DNA of 64,000 nt, taken from assembly GCA_016869595.1 (NCBI GenBank), contig VGDT01000006.1:28213-92212 (forward strand), written 5' to 3'. The notes under the pieces are model-generated. The model saw nothing but the letters and a program-made list of their open reading frames with translations. It did no database searches and was not told where the DNA came from. The DNA is from Alphaproteobacteria bacterium (GTDB taxonomy: Bacteria > Pseudomonadota > Alphaproteobacteria > Rhizobiales > Beijerinckiaceae). Shown here in pieces: positions 63,896 through 64,000 of the stretch. Both the position numbers and the translations under genes were made by a program. Numbering within the stretch: position 1 is the first letter of the stretch; each line of letters opens with the position of its first letter.

Positions 63896-64000
63896 TCAAT
63901 GAGCGATCCTTCGCAAGATGAGGCCGCCCATTGCGACGTGGATCATGGCTTTTGAGACGTCGATGCGCTTTTCATAGTCTCGCACGAGGCGCCGCCAGCG
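63896..64000 (-). mobile_element. IS5-type transposase, C-terminal end at the window edge
   Basis: The minus strand from 64000 to the TGA at 63896-63898 reads RWRRLVRDYEKRIDVSKAM, then IHVAMGGLILRRIAH and a stop. This is the conserved C-terminus of IS5-family DDE transposases (RRLxRDYExR). The insertion-sequence end is probably near 63873-63890, where GAGTCCGTTTGAGAATG follows. The rest of the element is outside the window, so intactness cannot be judged. Confidence 0.85.

Overview
The window reads as chromosomal DNA of a GC-rich alphaproteobacterium. I place it in the Hyphomicrobiales (Rhizobiales), probably near Beijerinckiaceae/Methylocystaceae. The evidence is the gene order bamE / DUF177-plsX-fabH-ihfA and radA-cvpA-purF-SDR, an HdaA-ppk-ppx cluster, Tat-exported proteins, and several families of dispersed palindromic repeats like those of this order. 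The family-level placement is inference; no rRNA or other marker gene is present to settle it.

Layout. 1-5.3 kb: the tail of a PII gene (glnK) and amtB, a DUF559 nuclease-like gene embedded in repeats, a 5'-nucleotidase-like metallophosphatase and a succinate-semialdehyde dehydrogenase. 5.4-14.1 kb: a complete YejABEF-type peptide importer, convergent with a MaoC hydratase / NlpC-P60 / M17 aminopeptidase operon. 14.3-16.2 kb: a second glnK-amtB pair behind a near-perfect sigma-54 promoter. 16.2-19.4 kb: a Tat-exported oxalate decarboxylase, a GFA-like protein and rplM-rpsI. 19.4-25.1 kb: a POT peptide transporter, a flavodoxin-fold protein, DUF1289, argC, a lytic transglycosylase with a perfect palindrome in front of it, and bamE. 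25.3-34 kb: two housekeeping blocks (DUF177-plsX-fabH-ihfA and radA-cvpA-purF), then a FitAB-like toxin-antitoxin pair and an SDR gene.

34-42 kb is more accessory: DUF992 with a His-rich tail, EcsC, DUF2971, a 760-base repeat-filled gap, an AlgX-like/MBOAT O-acetylation pair and an AbrB-PIN toxin-antitoxin pair with a palindromic operator, then tyrS. 42.3-51.1 kb: a very long AsmA/YhdP-like protein, a one-cysteine Bcp peroxiredoxin, a TPR protein, RNase D, a truncated haemoglobin and a neighbouring 2Fe-2S/FAD reductase. 51-58.5 kb, minus strand: an Ntn-type amide hydrolase, ppx, ppk1, hdaA, an AI-2E family permease and a CDP-alcohol phosphatidyltransferase. 58.5-63.6 kb: polyamine-type ABC permeases and ATPase without a binding protein, a methyltransferase, holC, a BON-like protein and a DUF4383-like membrane protein. 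The window ends inside an IS5-type transposase.

Themes. Nitrogen acquisition (two glnK-amtB pairs, peptide import and peptide cleavage) dominates the left end. At least five families of interspersed palindromic repeats fill the intergenic gaps. One family (four copies) keeps the same reading frame open in every copy and in one case forms the N-terminus of a methyltransferase gene. This is the most unusual signal I found. I did not find a clearly new multi-gene defence or biosynthetic system.
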